The position numbers and the translations under genes were made by a program. The notes below the pieces were generated by a model. It had not been told where the DNA came from, did not search any database, and saw nothing but the letters and a program-made list of their open reading frames with translations. DNA of 64,000 nucleotides from a bacterium (GTDB lineage Bacteria > Oederibacteriota > CAKKQC01), in the NCBI GenBank assembly GCA_919901855.1, contig CAKKQC010000038.1, forward strand, positions 62,001-126,000, read 5' to 3'. The stretch's first letter is position 1. Each line of letters opens with the position of its first letter. This document shows, one piece after another, positions 49,866-58,400 of this stretch.

Positions 49866-51316
49866 TGTTCCGCGCGCTGATCGGGTTCGCGTTGGTCGCG
49901 CTCGCCGGTACGGCCCGCGCCGAAACCGCGGCGGGGGCGGCCATTCTCAACGTGCCGCTGTCCGTCCGGCAGGCGGGCATGGGTGGCGTGAGCGCCGGGG
50001 GAAGCGACGTCATGCGGGCGTGGAGCAACCCCGCCCTGCTCGCGGGCCAGGAGCGGCGCGGCGAGCTCGCGCTCGGCGGCGGTTCCATGTTCGGCGGCAC
50101 GCAGTCGACGATGGGGTTGGGGATCGGCTGGATGCTCACGCCGGGCTGGACGCTGGGCGCGGTGGCGATGTCCTATTCCGCCGGGTTCGACGAGCTCAAC
50201 GCCGCGGGAACGGCGGCCGGCGCCCACATCGACCGATCCGTGCAGTCGGGCGGGCTGGTCACGGCCGTCCGGCTCGGGCCCGCGGCGCTCGGGATCGGGT
50301 TGCGCGGGGTCTCGGATGCGCTCGCGGGAAACACTGCGACGACCGGGGCCGCGGACGCCGGGCTCTCGCTCGGAGTCGACGGATTCGGGGCCTCGGTCGC
50401 GATCCGGAACGTGGGCGGGGCGCTGCGGGCGGAGGCCGCTAGCGGGCCGGGCGGCGACTCTCTGCCGCAGGAGCTTCGCGCTGGAGCGTCGTATCGGCTG
50501 GAGCCGATGCGGATGGCCGGGGGCGTCGAGTATGCGGCCGTGGCGGGGCGCGATCCCCGGATCGGCGCGGGGGTGGAATGGTGGCCGGCGGCAGCGCTGG
50601 GACTGCGGGCGGGAGTCGTCACGGGCCAGCCCATGCAGATCACGGCGGGACTGTCGGCGGCGGTGAAGGGATACTCGGTCGACTACGCGCTAACGACCCA
50701 CGTGCTCGGCGCGACGCACCGGGCGAGCCTGACGCTCGCCTTCGGACCGACGGCGCCCGAATTGGGAACCGTCCAGGCCGCCGCGAGATCGGCGCGGGAA
50801 GCTGAATTGGCGATCGCTGCTGCCGCGGAGCCCGCGCCGGTCGCTCCCGCGCCCGTGGTGCAGGCAGCTCCGCCGATTGCGACTGCGCCGGCACCGCGCT
50901 CATCGGGCCGGTCGACGCTCGCGGTAGCCAGCTTCGATCCCCAGAACGTATCCGCGGGCGACGCGGCCGTGATCGCGGACATGTTCCGCAGCGAGCTCGT
51001 GAAGGCGGGGCGGTTCGACGTCGTCGAGAAGGCGAACATGGACAAGGTGCTTGCCGAGCAGTCCTTCCAGCAGAGCGGGTGCACGACCCAGGAGTGCGCG
51101 GTCAAGCTGGGCAGGGTCCTGAACGTGCGCTACCTGATCGTGGGCAGCTTCGGGAAACTGCTCGACCAGTACGTCGTGAGCTTCCGGATGGTCGAGACCG
51201 AGACGGCAAAGGTCGTGTTCTCGGACGACGCCCGCGAACTCTCGAGCCAGCGCGACGTCTACAAGGCCATCACGGCGATGACGGCCAAGCTCGGCCGCGC
51301 TTACGGCTCGAAGTAG
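49865..51316 (+). CDS. PorV/UPF0164-like outer-membrane barrel fused to CsgG-like domain, copy 2
   Basis: 483 aa. Signal peptide (MFRALIGFALVALAGTARAE). Same architecture as the other fusion: 'VPLSVRQAGMGGVSAGGSDVMRAWSNPALLAG', barrel strands to ~residue 300, Ala/Pro linker, then the CsgG-like domain with 'VVEKANMDKVLAEQSFQQ', 'GCTTQECAVKLGRVL', 'LIVGSFGKLLDQYVVSF'. The start overlaps the kelch stop (TAATG), so translation is coupled. The conserved G-C-T-x3-C Cys pair is shared with the two CsgG-like genes at 5-7 kb. Confidence 0.8.
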   Translation: MFRALIGFALVALAGTARAETAAGAAILNVPLSVRQAGMGGVSAGGSDVMRAWSNPALLAGQERRGELALGGGSMFGGTQSTMGLGIGWMLTPGWTLGAVAMSYSAGFDELNAAGTAAGAHIDRSVQSGGLVTAVRLGPAALGIGLRGVSDALAGNTATTGAADAGLSLGVDGFGASVAIRNVGGALRAEAASGPGGDSLPQELRAGASYRLEPMRMAGGVEYAAVAGRDPRIGAGVEWWPAAALGLRAGVVTGQPMQITAGLSAAVKGYSVDYALTTHVLGATHRASLTLAFGPTAPELGTVQAAARSAREAELAIAAAAEPAPVAPAPVVQAAPPIATAPAPRSSGRSTLAVASFDPQNVSAGDAAVIADMFRSELVKAGRFDVVEKANMDKVLAEQSFQQSGCTTQECAVKLGRVLNVRYLIVGSFGKLLDQYVVSFRMVETETAKVVFSDDARELSSQRDVYKAITAMTAKLGRAYGSK

Positions 51317-51337
51317 CTCGGCTCACTCCGGCCCTGA

Positions 51338-51343
51338 TATGAT
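51338..51343 (+). promoter_or_regulatory. -10-like TATGAT before the Uma2 gene
   Basis: TATGAT ends 15 bases before the ATG with no clear ribosome-binding site, predicting a leader of about 8 bases. No strong -35. Confidence 0.35.
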
Positions 51344-51358
51344 GGGGTCGAGATAACG

Positions 51359-51910
51359 ATGCTGAAGCTCAAGCCGCGCAAGACCGTTGACGACTACATG
51401 AAGCTTCCGGAGGGCACGCTCGCGGAGCTGATCGAGGGAGAACTGTTCATGACGCCATCCCCCAAGTCCGTTCACCAGGAAATCGTCGAGGAGCTGTATT
51501 CCGCCCTGCGTCAATTTGTCCGCGCGGGATCGCTCGGTAGGGTCCGGCTTGCTCCTCTCGACGTCCACCTCCCATCCGGCGACATCGTTCAGCCGGACAT
51601 CCTGTTCATCCGGACCGCCAACCTCGGCATCGTCCAGGACTGGATCCGGGGCGTTCCCGATGTGCTCATCGAGGTGGTCTCGCCGGAGCATCCCGAGCGC
51701 GACCGTCTCGTCAAGCGTGGTCTGTATGCCCGCAACGGCGTTTCCGAGTTCTGGATCGTGGATCCCGCGACGCGCACCGTCGAAGTCCTCGTCCTGGACG
51801 GACCCGCCTACGCTTCGCATGGCTATTTCGACAGTGCCGACGCGCTGACCTCGCCCGCATTCGCCGGCCTGTCCCTGCCCCTCGCCGAGATATTCCCACC
51901 GCAACCGTAG
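51359..51910 (+). CDS. Uma2-family (DUF820) restriction-endonuclease-like protein
   Basis: 183 aa. 'TVDDYMKLPEGTLAELIEGELFMTPSPKSVHQEIVEEL' opens the fold. 'GDIVQPDILFI', 'GVPDVLIEVVSPEHPERDRLVKRGLYARNGVSEFWIVDP' contains the Asp/Glu-x-x residues of the PD-(D/E)XK core. The length and motif order match Uma2 proteins, which are abundant in cyanobacteria and several uncultured phyla. Role unknown; it stands alone. Convergent with the secreted protein downstream, 14 bases away. Confidence 0.88.
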   Translation: MLKLKPRKTVDDYMKLPEGTLAELIEGELFMTPSPKSVHQEIVEELYSALRQFVRAGSLGRVRLAPLDVHLPSGDIVQPDILFIRTANLGIVQDWIRGVPDVLIEVVSPEHPERDRLVKRGLYARNGVSEFWIVDPATRTVEVLVLDGPAYASHGYFDSADALTSPAFAGLSLPLAEIFPPQP

Positions 51911-51924
51911 GCGGTCGAGGCCCC

Positions 51925-53034
51925 CTACTTCATCCTGACGAAGTGGAGCATTTTCGGTTTCTTGCCGTCCTCGTCCATCTCGGTCACGAGGAAGTAGAAC
52001 CGGCCCCGCGCGTCGATCTGGATGGCGCGGTAGGTGCCCGCGATGTTGAGCCCGATCTTGGAGCCGTTCAGGAGGGCGCCGTCGGGGCCGAACCGCAGGC
52101 ACCAGATCTCCTCGCTCATCGCGCTCACGATGCAGATCCGGCCCAGGCAGTCCACCTGCGCTAGTGCGGGGGCGGCGAACCCGCCCGAGGTCATCGGGCG
52201 GCAGGAGGCGTTGAGCTCGAGGAGGCCCGGCCGGGGATTGCCGCGCTGCCAGATCGGCACGCTCTGGTAGCTGCCGAGCTCCTCGGGGTGGTCGCCGATC
52301 GGACCGATCGCCCAGTGGCCCTTCGTCCCGCCCACGCACTCGTACCAGTAGGCCTCGATCGGAGTGGCGCTCACTACCTTGCCGGTGGCGAGGTCCAGCC
52401 GGGCGGCGTCCAGCGGCGAGTTGGCGTGGAACAGCATGTAGAGATCGTCGTCGCGGTAGCGCAGGACGATGGGCACGTTGATGGCGATCGGGTACCGGCG
52501 GTGCATGCGCCAACCGTCGGTGGCGCGCTTGAGCACCCAGATCTCGCGCTTGTTGCCGGGGCCGGCGACCGGCACGGCGAGCCGGTTCTCCTCCGAAAGC
52601 GCGGGGGAGCCGAACCGCGCCCACCCCTCGTCGTAGAGGCCGAGGCGCACGGCGTCCGCGATGTCGCGCTTCGCGATGATCACGCGCCCCGCGTCCTCGT
52701 TGGTGACGATGCAACCCGGGATGGAGCAGTACTCGAGTTCCGCCGCGAATTGGAAGCCCTGCTGGACCGTCGAGAGCGTGATCGCGTTGAGCCACCGGCC
52801 GAAGGGGATGACCCCGAGGTCCTCGGTCTCGAGCGGGGTGGCGGTCAGGGGGTCGCCCGAGAGCCTGATCTCGAACGAAGGGGCGATGGCGGCCCGGTCG
52901 AGCATGAGGGTGGAGCCGGGAGCTCCCGCCTGCGGCATCCCGCCGTTCGGGGTGCCGGGCTTCACGACGACGGGGGCGCCGGCCGAGGCGACCGCACAGG
53001 CTGACGCCGCAAGGAAGGCCAGGATCGTCTTCAT
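51925..53034 (-). CDS. Secreted protein of unknown function, possible beta-propeller
   Basis: 369 aa. Start at the ATG giving a Sec signal (MKTILAFLAASACAVASAGA), behind AGGAG and 12 bases from a TATCAT. The mature part has recurring strand-turn units ('REIWVLKRATDGWRMHRRYPIAI', 'DDLYMLFHANSP', 'EEIWCLRFGPDGALL', 'TYRAIQIDARGRFYFLVTEMDEDGK'), suggesting a propeller of four or more blades. Several Cys are present. No family recognised. Divergent from queD. Confidence 0.6.
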   Translation of the reverse strand: MKTILAFLAASACAVASAGAPVVVKPGTPNGGMPQAGAPGSTLMLDRAAIAPSFEIRLSGDPLTATPLETEDLGVIPFGRWLNAITLSTVQQGFQFAAELEYCSIPGCIVTNEDAGRVIIAKRDIADAVRLGLYDEGWARFGSPALSEENRLAVPVAGPGNKREIWVLKRATDGWRMHRRYPIAINVPIVLRYRDDDLYMLFHANSPLDAARLDLATGKVVSATPIEAYWYECVGGTKGHWAIGPIGDHPEELGSYQSVPIWQRGNPRPGLLELNASCRPMTSGGFAAPALAQVDCLGRICIVSAMSEEIWCLRFGPDGALLNGSKIGLNIAGTYRAIQIDARGRFYFLVTEMDEDGKKPKMLHFVRMK

Positions 53035-53046
53035 GCTCCTGGCTCC

Positions 53047-53070
53047 ATGATACCCCGGGCACGTTACAAT
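53047..53070. promoter_or_regulatory. Divergent promoter region between the secreted protein and queD
   Basis: Minus-strand TATCAT (53052-53047) lies 12 bases before its ATG. Plus-strand TACAAT (53065-53070) lies 9 bases before the queD ATG with no ribosome-binding site. The start codons are 45 bases apart. Canonical -35 elements are not apparent for either. Confidence 0.4.
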
Positions 53071-53079
53071 ACTAACGTC

Positions 53080-53481
53080 ATGTACACGGTCATCCGCGAG
53101 ATCCACTTCAGCTACGGCCACCGCCTCCTCGAGTACGCGGGCAAGTGCCGGCATCTGCACGGGCACAACGGCCGCATCGAAATCGAGATCCGGGGCGACG
53201 CGCTCGATCGGCTGGGCATGGTCCTGGATTTCGACGAGATCAAGAGGCGGGTGGAGCAGTGGATCAACTCCACCATGGATCACAGGATGCTGATGTCGGC
53301 GAAGGACCCGCTCGCGCCGTTCCTCAAGGAGCAGGGGGAGCCGCTCGTTCTCCTCGAGGGGAACCCGACCGCCGAGAACATCGCCCGGATGGTGTACGAA
53401 CACGCCAAGGCCGAGGGGCTTCCGGTGGTGTCCGTCCGCCTCTGGGAAACCCCGAACTCCTCCGCGACCTACTCCGAGTAG
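53080..53481 (+). CDS. queD: 6-carboxy-5,6,7,8-tetrahydropterin synthase (QueD)
   Basis: 133 aa. The ATG is 9 bases from TACAAT; a longer frame upstream runs through the promoter and is rejected. Zinc ligands: His in 'HFSYGHRLLEY' and H-x-H in 'GKCRHLHGHNGRIEIEI', where the Cys is the catalytic C-x3-H-x-H residue. 'MVLDFDEIK', 'DHRML', 'NPTAENIA' and 'WETPNSSATY' complete the QueD/PTPS signature. Converts dihydroneopterin triphosphate to carboxytetrahydropterin, the step before QueE in queuosine synthesis. queC lies 21 kb away; queE is not in the window. Confidence 0.93.
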   Translation: MYTVIREIHFSYGHRLLEYAGKCRHLHGHNGRIEIEIRGDALDRLGMVLDFDEIKRRVEQWINSTMDHRMLMSAKDPLAPFLKEQGEPLVLLEGNPTAENIARMVYEHAKAEGLPVVSVRLWETPNSSATYSE

Positions 53482-53487
53482 CCCTCT

Positions 53488-53549
53488 TGGGGCCATACTT
53501 AACAAATTAACATTCGCCGGCGAATGTTAATTTGTTAAGTATGGCCCCA
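53488..53549. repeat. Perfect 62-bp palindrome
   Basis: The half TGGGGCCATACTTAACAAAT, continued by TAACATTCGCC, is followed with no spacer by its exact complement: 31 perfect pairs centred on GCC/GGC. It is AT-rich unlike its surroundings and sits between the convergent queD and Gfo/Idh genes. It could be a REP/MITE-type element, a bidirectional terminator, or both. Confidence 0.9.
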
Positions 53550-53570
53550 GAGGCTGGCCCCAGAGGCGTC

Positions 53571-54557
53571 CTAGAGGCGGATCTTGACGGGCTTGCCCGA
53601 GTCGGCCGCGCGGAACGCGGACTGCGTCAGCGCGGTTACCAAGAGGCCGAACTCGCCGGGCACCTCGTTGGAGCCTTCGCCGCGGACCGCCTTCACGAAT
53701 CCCGCGGTCTGGTCGTGGTAGTTGCCGAACGACTCGCCCTTCATCCTGATTCCGCTCTCGACGACCGTGAGGTCGCCGTTGAGGTACGCGATCGTTCCCT
53801 TGTCGCCGGCGAGCACCAGGTACTCCCAGAAGCCCGGCGTGTTGCCGCAGATGTTGATCGACCACACGACGTCCTTCTCGAGCCGTACCGTGGTCGCCGA
53901 GTTGATGTCCACCTTCACGTCGCACTTCTCGACGTTGGAGTACACCTCGACCGGCTTGAGCCCCGAGATCCAGAGCGCGATGTCGATGACGTGGCTCCCG
54001 GAGTCGTTGAGCTGGCCCCCGAGCGAAGCCTTCGGGTCGTGCCGCCAAGATCCGCGGCACCCCTCGAGCCAGCCCTGGCCGAGCGCGGAGCAGATCGTCT
54101 GGAGCTTCCCGATGCGCCCGTCCTGGACCAGCCGGCGCATGTACCGGAACTTGGGGTCGAAATGGCGTTGGTACGAGATCATCAGGGTCTTGCCCTTCTT
54201 CTTCGCAAGCGCGATGCAGGTCTTCGCCTGCGCGACGGACCCCACGAAGGGCTTCTCGACCAGGACATGGCAGCCCGCGTTGAGGGCGTCCACGACCTGG
54301 GGGTAGTGGTCGACGTGGCGGGAGGCGATGATCACGGCATCGACCCGGGAATCCCGGAGGAGGTCGCGGTGGTTCGTGTACGTCGAGGCCTGGGCGAGGT
54401 GCTGGAACCGCTTCTTCGTGTTCTCGATACTCTTCTCCGAGGTGTCGGCCAGCGCGCCGACCGTGACCCCCGCGATCTTCTGGAGATTGCCGATATGCCA
54501 GCCCATGATGCCGCCGCAGCCGATCAGTCCGAAAGTGAGGTCCTTGCTAGCCGCCAT
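53571..54557 (-). CDS. Gfo/Idh/MocA-family oxidoreductase
   Basis: 328 aa. N-terminal Rossmann 'TFGLIGCGGIMGWHIGNL', 'DAVIIASRHVDHYPQVVDALNAGCHVLVEKPF' with the E-K-P cofactor/catalytic motif, then 'ISYQRHFDPKFRYMRRLV' and 'GGQLNDSGSHVIDIALWISG' (catalytic His). The C-terminal alpha/beta domain ends 'AADSGKPVKIRL'. Likely oxidises or reduces a sugar or inositol-type substrate with NAD(P). GAGGAGG precedes the start by 9 bases. Cytoplasmic; no partner gene adjacent. Confidence 0.92.
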   Translation of the reverse strand: MAASKDLTFGLIGCGGIMGWHIGNLQKIAGVTVGALADTSEKSIENTKKRFQHLAQASTYTNHRDLLRDSRVDAVIIASRHVDHYPQVVDALNAGCHVLVEKPFVGSVAQAKTCIALAKKKGKTLMISYQRHFDPKFRYMRRLVQDGRIGKLQTICSALGQGWLEGCRGSWRHDPKASLGGQLNDSGSHVIDIALWISGLKPVEVYSNVEKCDVKVDINSATTVRLEKDVVWSINICGNTPGFWEYLVLAGDKGTIAYLNGDLTVVESGIRMKGESFGNYHDQTAGFVKAVRGEGSNEVPGEFGLLVTALTQSAFRAADSGKPVKIRL

Positions 54558-54586
54558 GTTCGTGTGCCTCCTCGAGTGGGGGCCGG

Positions 54587-54616
54587 TTGGCCCCGGTTGA
54601 ACCGATATCGTACAAT
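54587..54616 (+). promoter_or_regulatory. Promoter of the FNR-like gene
   Basis: TTGGCC, an 18-base spacer and TACAAT, which ends 6 bases before the ATG. The transcript is predicted to start at the initiation codon. One of the clearest -35/-10 pairs among the leaderless candidates here. Confidence 0.55.
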
Positions 54617-54622
54617 ACGCGC

Positions 54623-55336
54623 ATGCCGGACAACTACACCGCCGTCGCGACGAAGATCATCCCCGTCACTCCCGAGGTATCGAGGTTCCTGTTGAAGCTC
54701 GAGGGTCCCAAGCCGCTGTCCTTCAAGGCGGGTCAGTTCCTCATGATCGACCTGACCCAGCCGGACGGGACGATCGTCCACCGGGCGTACTCCGTGGCGT
54801 CGGCGCCCGACGAGCAGCCGGTCGAGCTGATCGTCGAGCACGTCGAGGGCGGCCGAGTCACGTCCTTCCTCTTCCACGAGCTCAAGGAGGGCGGCAGTTT
54901 CCCCGTCCGCGCCCCGTTCGGGCCTTTCTCGATGAGGGAGCCGCTCCCGCCGAAGCTCCTGTTCGTCGCGACCGGCACCGGCATCGCGCCGATCCGGAGC
55001 ATGATCCGGTCGCTCTACCGGTCGGGCGAGGGGAAGAAGCACCAGGTCACGCTCATCCTGGGCATCCGGTACGAGGACCAGATCCTGTATGACGACGAGT
55101 GGAAGGCCCTCGCGGCCGCCAACGACTTCATATACATCCCCACGATCAGCCGGCCCCGAACCCCGGCCTGGAAGGGCGAGGTCGGGTACGTGCAGGCGAA
55201 GGCGGAGAAGTACGTGACCGACCCGGCGGGGCTCGCGGCTTACGCCTGCGGCAGCCGGGCGATGACCACCGACCTGGGTGGCGTGCTCACGGCCAAGGGG
55301 TTGGCCAAGGACGGGCTTCACTTCGAAGTCTGGTGA
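54623..55336 (+). CDS. Ferredoxin-NADP reductase-like FAD oxidoreductase
   Basis: 237 aa. FAD-binding barrel with 'FKAGQFLMIDL' and 'HRAYSVASAPDE' (the R-x-Y-S isoalloxazine motif). NAD(P) domain with 'LLFVATGTGIAPIRSMIRSLYRSG', 'ILGIRYEDQILYDDEW' and the ending 'YACGSRAMTTDLGGVL..KDGLHFEVW', where Cys-Gly and the terminal aromatic Trp are usual in FNRs. No iron-sulfur domain fused. Probably shuttles electrons between NAD(P)H and ferredoxin/flavodoxin. The ATG is 6 bases after TACAAT. Confidence 0.9.
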   Translation: MPDNYTAVATKIIPVTPEVSRFLLKLEGPKPLSFKAGQFLMIDLTQPDGTIVHRAYSVASAPDEQPVELIVEHVEGGRVTSFLFHELKEGGSFPVRAPFGPFSMREPLPPKLLFVATGTGIAPIRSMIRSLYRSGEGKKHQVTLILGIRYEDQILYDDEWKALAAANDFIYIPTISRPRTPAWKGEVGYVQAKAEKYVTDPAGLAAYACGSRAMTTDLGGVLTAKGLAKDGLHFEVW

Positions 55337-55455
55337 ACCGGCGTCCTGTCAGAATCATGGACGGGATGTGAGGACCTGACACCCTTCTGACATCGCGCCG
55401 GGAATTGTGACCGCCGTCATACTTCCGAATACCGGTCCCGCGTAGGCTGACGGCC

Positions 55456-58400
55456 GTGGGGAGCCCCATCAGAAAGATCCTGACCGCGGGTGTCACCGTG
55501 TCCGCCCTGGCCCTTACGGCGGGCGCCGCGCGTGCGATCACGCCGAACCTGGACTGGTCCGTCACGTGGAGCCAGACCTGGGGCGGCGACGACCTCTTCA
55601 TCGGGAGCGCGACCGACGCGACCGGCAACACGACCGTCCTCGCTTACAACCCTGGCGGGGAGGGTGGCGGGCCGAACAACGACACCGGCTACAAGCTGCT
55701 TTCCTACAACGCTTCCGGCCAGCTCACCTCGTCCGTTGCGCTCAAGGGGTCTGACAACGGCGGGGGGGGGCAGCTCTACTCCATGGCGATCGACCCGGCC
55801 GGCAATGTCTACGTGACCGGACAGCGGTACCAGAACGGCGGCGGGGGCCAGCTCTACGCGGCCCGGTACGATCCAGGGACGGGCGACCTCGTGTGGGAGG
55901 GGACGTACATGCCCGGCGGGCCGAACTACCCGCGGGGGAATGCGATCGCGTTCGACGGCGCCGGGAACGTGTACGTGGGGGGCTGGGCCCAGAACTACAG
56001 CGGCGGTCCGATGGGCAACAACAACTTTGGGCTTATCGCCGAGTTCTCGCCCGCGGGGACGCTCGTCTGGGCCACGTCGATGACGGGTGCCCAGTACGGG
56101 ACGTCGATCGCCGTGGACGGGTTCAACAACGCGTACCTGGTGGGGACCACCATGGACAACGGCGGCGTCGGGGGCGACAAGGCCCTCGTCATTACCAAGT
56201 ACGACGCCTCGCACAACATCGTATTCAGCCGGACCTACGCGGTCGCCCCGCCCGAGCTCGAGGAGGCGGTGGCCGTCTTCAACTCCTCCAACAACTCACT
56301 CTTCGTCGCGGCCGGGGGCTCCTCCCCCCTGATCGTCGACCGGATCGACGGTGACACGGGCGACGTGATCGCCGAAGGCGTATGTTCCGCCCCGTACACG
56401 AAGGTCCAGATCGGCGGGATGGCGGTCGACGCCGCCGGGAACGTCTACGTGGCCTTCGACTATCCCACCGGGCCGACCGCCGCGTTCGGGTTGATGAAGT
56501 TCGACGCCACGCTGGCGGAGGCGCCGGGCTGGCCGGTCACCTGGGCGTCGGGCAAGGACGACGGGGGATCGCAGTCCGGGCAATGGCCCGCCGTGAATGT
56601 CACCGTGGACGGATCGGGCCGCGTCTTCCTGGCGGGCGGGTCCGTGGTCGGGTGCTCGAGCCTCCTGCCGGGCACGAGCGACCTCGTGCTCCAGCGGTAC
56701 GCGTCGGACGGCACGTCCGCGTGGACCCGCGTGTACGACAGCGCGGCCGGCGCCGGGGTCGGTAGCGCGGTCAGTGACGCGAGCGGGAACGTGTACGTCT
56801 CCGGCCGGACCGGAAAGGCCCTGACCCTGCGGTCGTACGATCCCGAAGGGGCCTTGAGGTGGCAGGCCGCTTACACGTCGACGGACTTCTGCAACCTCTA
56901 TCCGACCGGTCTGGCGGGCGGCATGGGCGGGGTCGTGCTCATCGCCCAGGCCACCATGCAGTCGCCGTTCTCCGGCGGCCGGCGCGGCACCCTCATCATC
57001 ATCTACGACACGGCCGGGAACCGGCAGGCCGTTTACGACATCTTCGACCCCGGCAGCGAGCTCGTGCTCGGACCGGCGGCGGCGGACGGGTCCGGGAACC
57101 TGTTCGTGGCGGGACGCGTCTCCAGCAGCGGGCCGAGCTCCGCCATGGCCGCGAAGTTCGGCTCGGGCGGACCGGAATGGCAGACTATGATCAGCATCCC
57201 CGGCGGCGGGGAGGCGGATGTCAACGGGCTCGACATCGACTCCGGCGGCAACGTCTACGTGACCCTGACGCAGAGGTCCGACGGCGGCGGAGGGAACGAG
57301 CAGGGCTACCTCGTCAAGATCAACTCGACCGGGTCCCAGGTATGGTCGGTCAACCCGGGAACCGGCATAGCTCTGAATACAGTCCGCAACGTCGGGTTGT
57401 ACGTCTACGCTTCCGGTTACTCGTTCAACATGTCGCTGGGCACGATCCTGGGCCACCTCCTCAAATACGACCTCGACGGCAACCTGGTGTGGCAGCAGAC
57501 CTACGACAGCGGGAGCCAGCCCGCGCAGGCCTTCTTCGGCGGGATCGGCGCGGACGAGCAGGGGAACGTCTCGGTATCGGGTCTGATCGGCACTTTCTCA
57601 GGCGAGTCCGGCAACTTCGACGTCCTGACCGTGTCCTACTCGCCGACCGGGTCGGTGCGGTGGGTGAAGACCTGGGACTCGGGCAGTCCCAACGACTTCC
57701 CGCGCGGGCTGGCCATGGGCTCTACCTACATCGCGGCCGACAACGGCGTCTCGGGCATCCTGCTCAAGTACACGGAGCCCTTCGCGCGGCTCCAGGGCGC
57801 GATCTCGGCTACGCCGTCGCCGGCCCCGATCGGCTCGTGGGTCGAGGTCGTGCTCACGGTCACGAACACGGGGAACCTCGACGCGGACGCGGTCACGCCT
57901 ACGCTCGACGTGACCACGGGCGGCTTGCTGGTCACCCTCATGGCGTCCCCGGCCGGGCCGGTTTCGATCCCGGCGGGCGCGACGCACCTGTTCGCGTGGA
58001 CGCTCAGCATCGGCGGGAGCGGGATCGTGGGCGGCACCGGGAGCGCGGTGGGAGTAGAGTCCGGAACCGGCATCGTGCGAAGCGCCTCCAGCTCCGGCGG
58101 CTTCATCACCGGCGTCCGCCTTGTCTCCGCGCTCACGACGACGCCCGATCCGCTGGGCGGCTTCCCGGGAGCGTGGTTCACGGCGTTCCTGACCGTGTCC
58201 AACACCGGGGCGTCGCCCGCGACGCTGGTGACGCCCGCGCTCCAGGTCAACGCGGGCACGGCCGTGACCGAGCCGATCCTGGGGCCGGTGCCGGCGGGGC
58301 CGGTCACCGTGAACCCCGGGGCGTCCGTGACCTTCGCCTGGACGCGGTCGGTGACGGGGCCGGGCTCGCTGAGCCTGACGCTGACGGCGACCGGCCAGGA

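Noticed and set aside
53047-53079. Upstream-extended start for queD
   Set aside because: The extra codons overlap the TACAAT element and add a non-homologous MIPRARYNTNV segment before the family N-terminus.
55337-55455. AGGACCTGACACCC and GTCCTGTCAG segments before the giant gene, resembling half of a palindromic repeat
   Set aside because: The two parts pair only weakly and are not in perfect inverted arrangement, so I could not support a repeat. No convincing promoter was found in this 119-base gap either.
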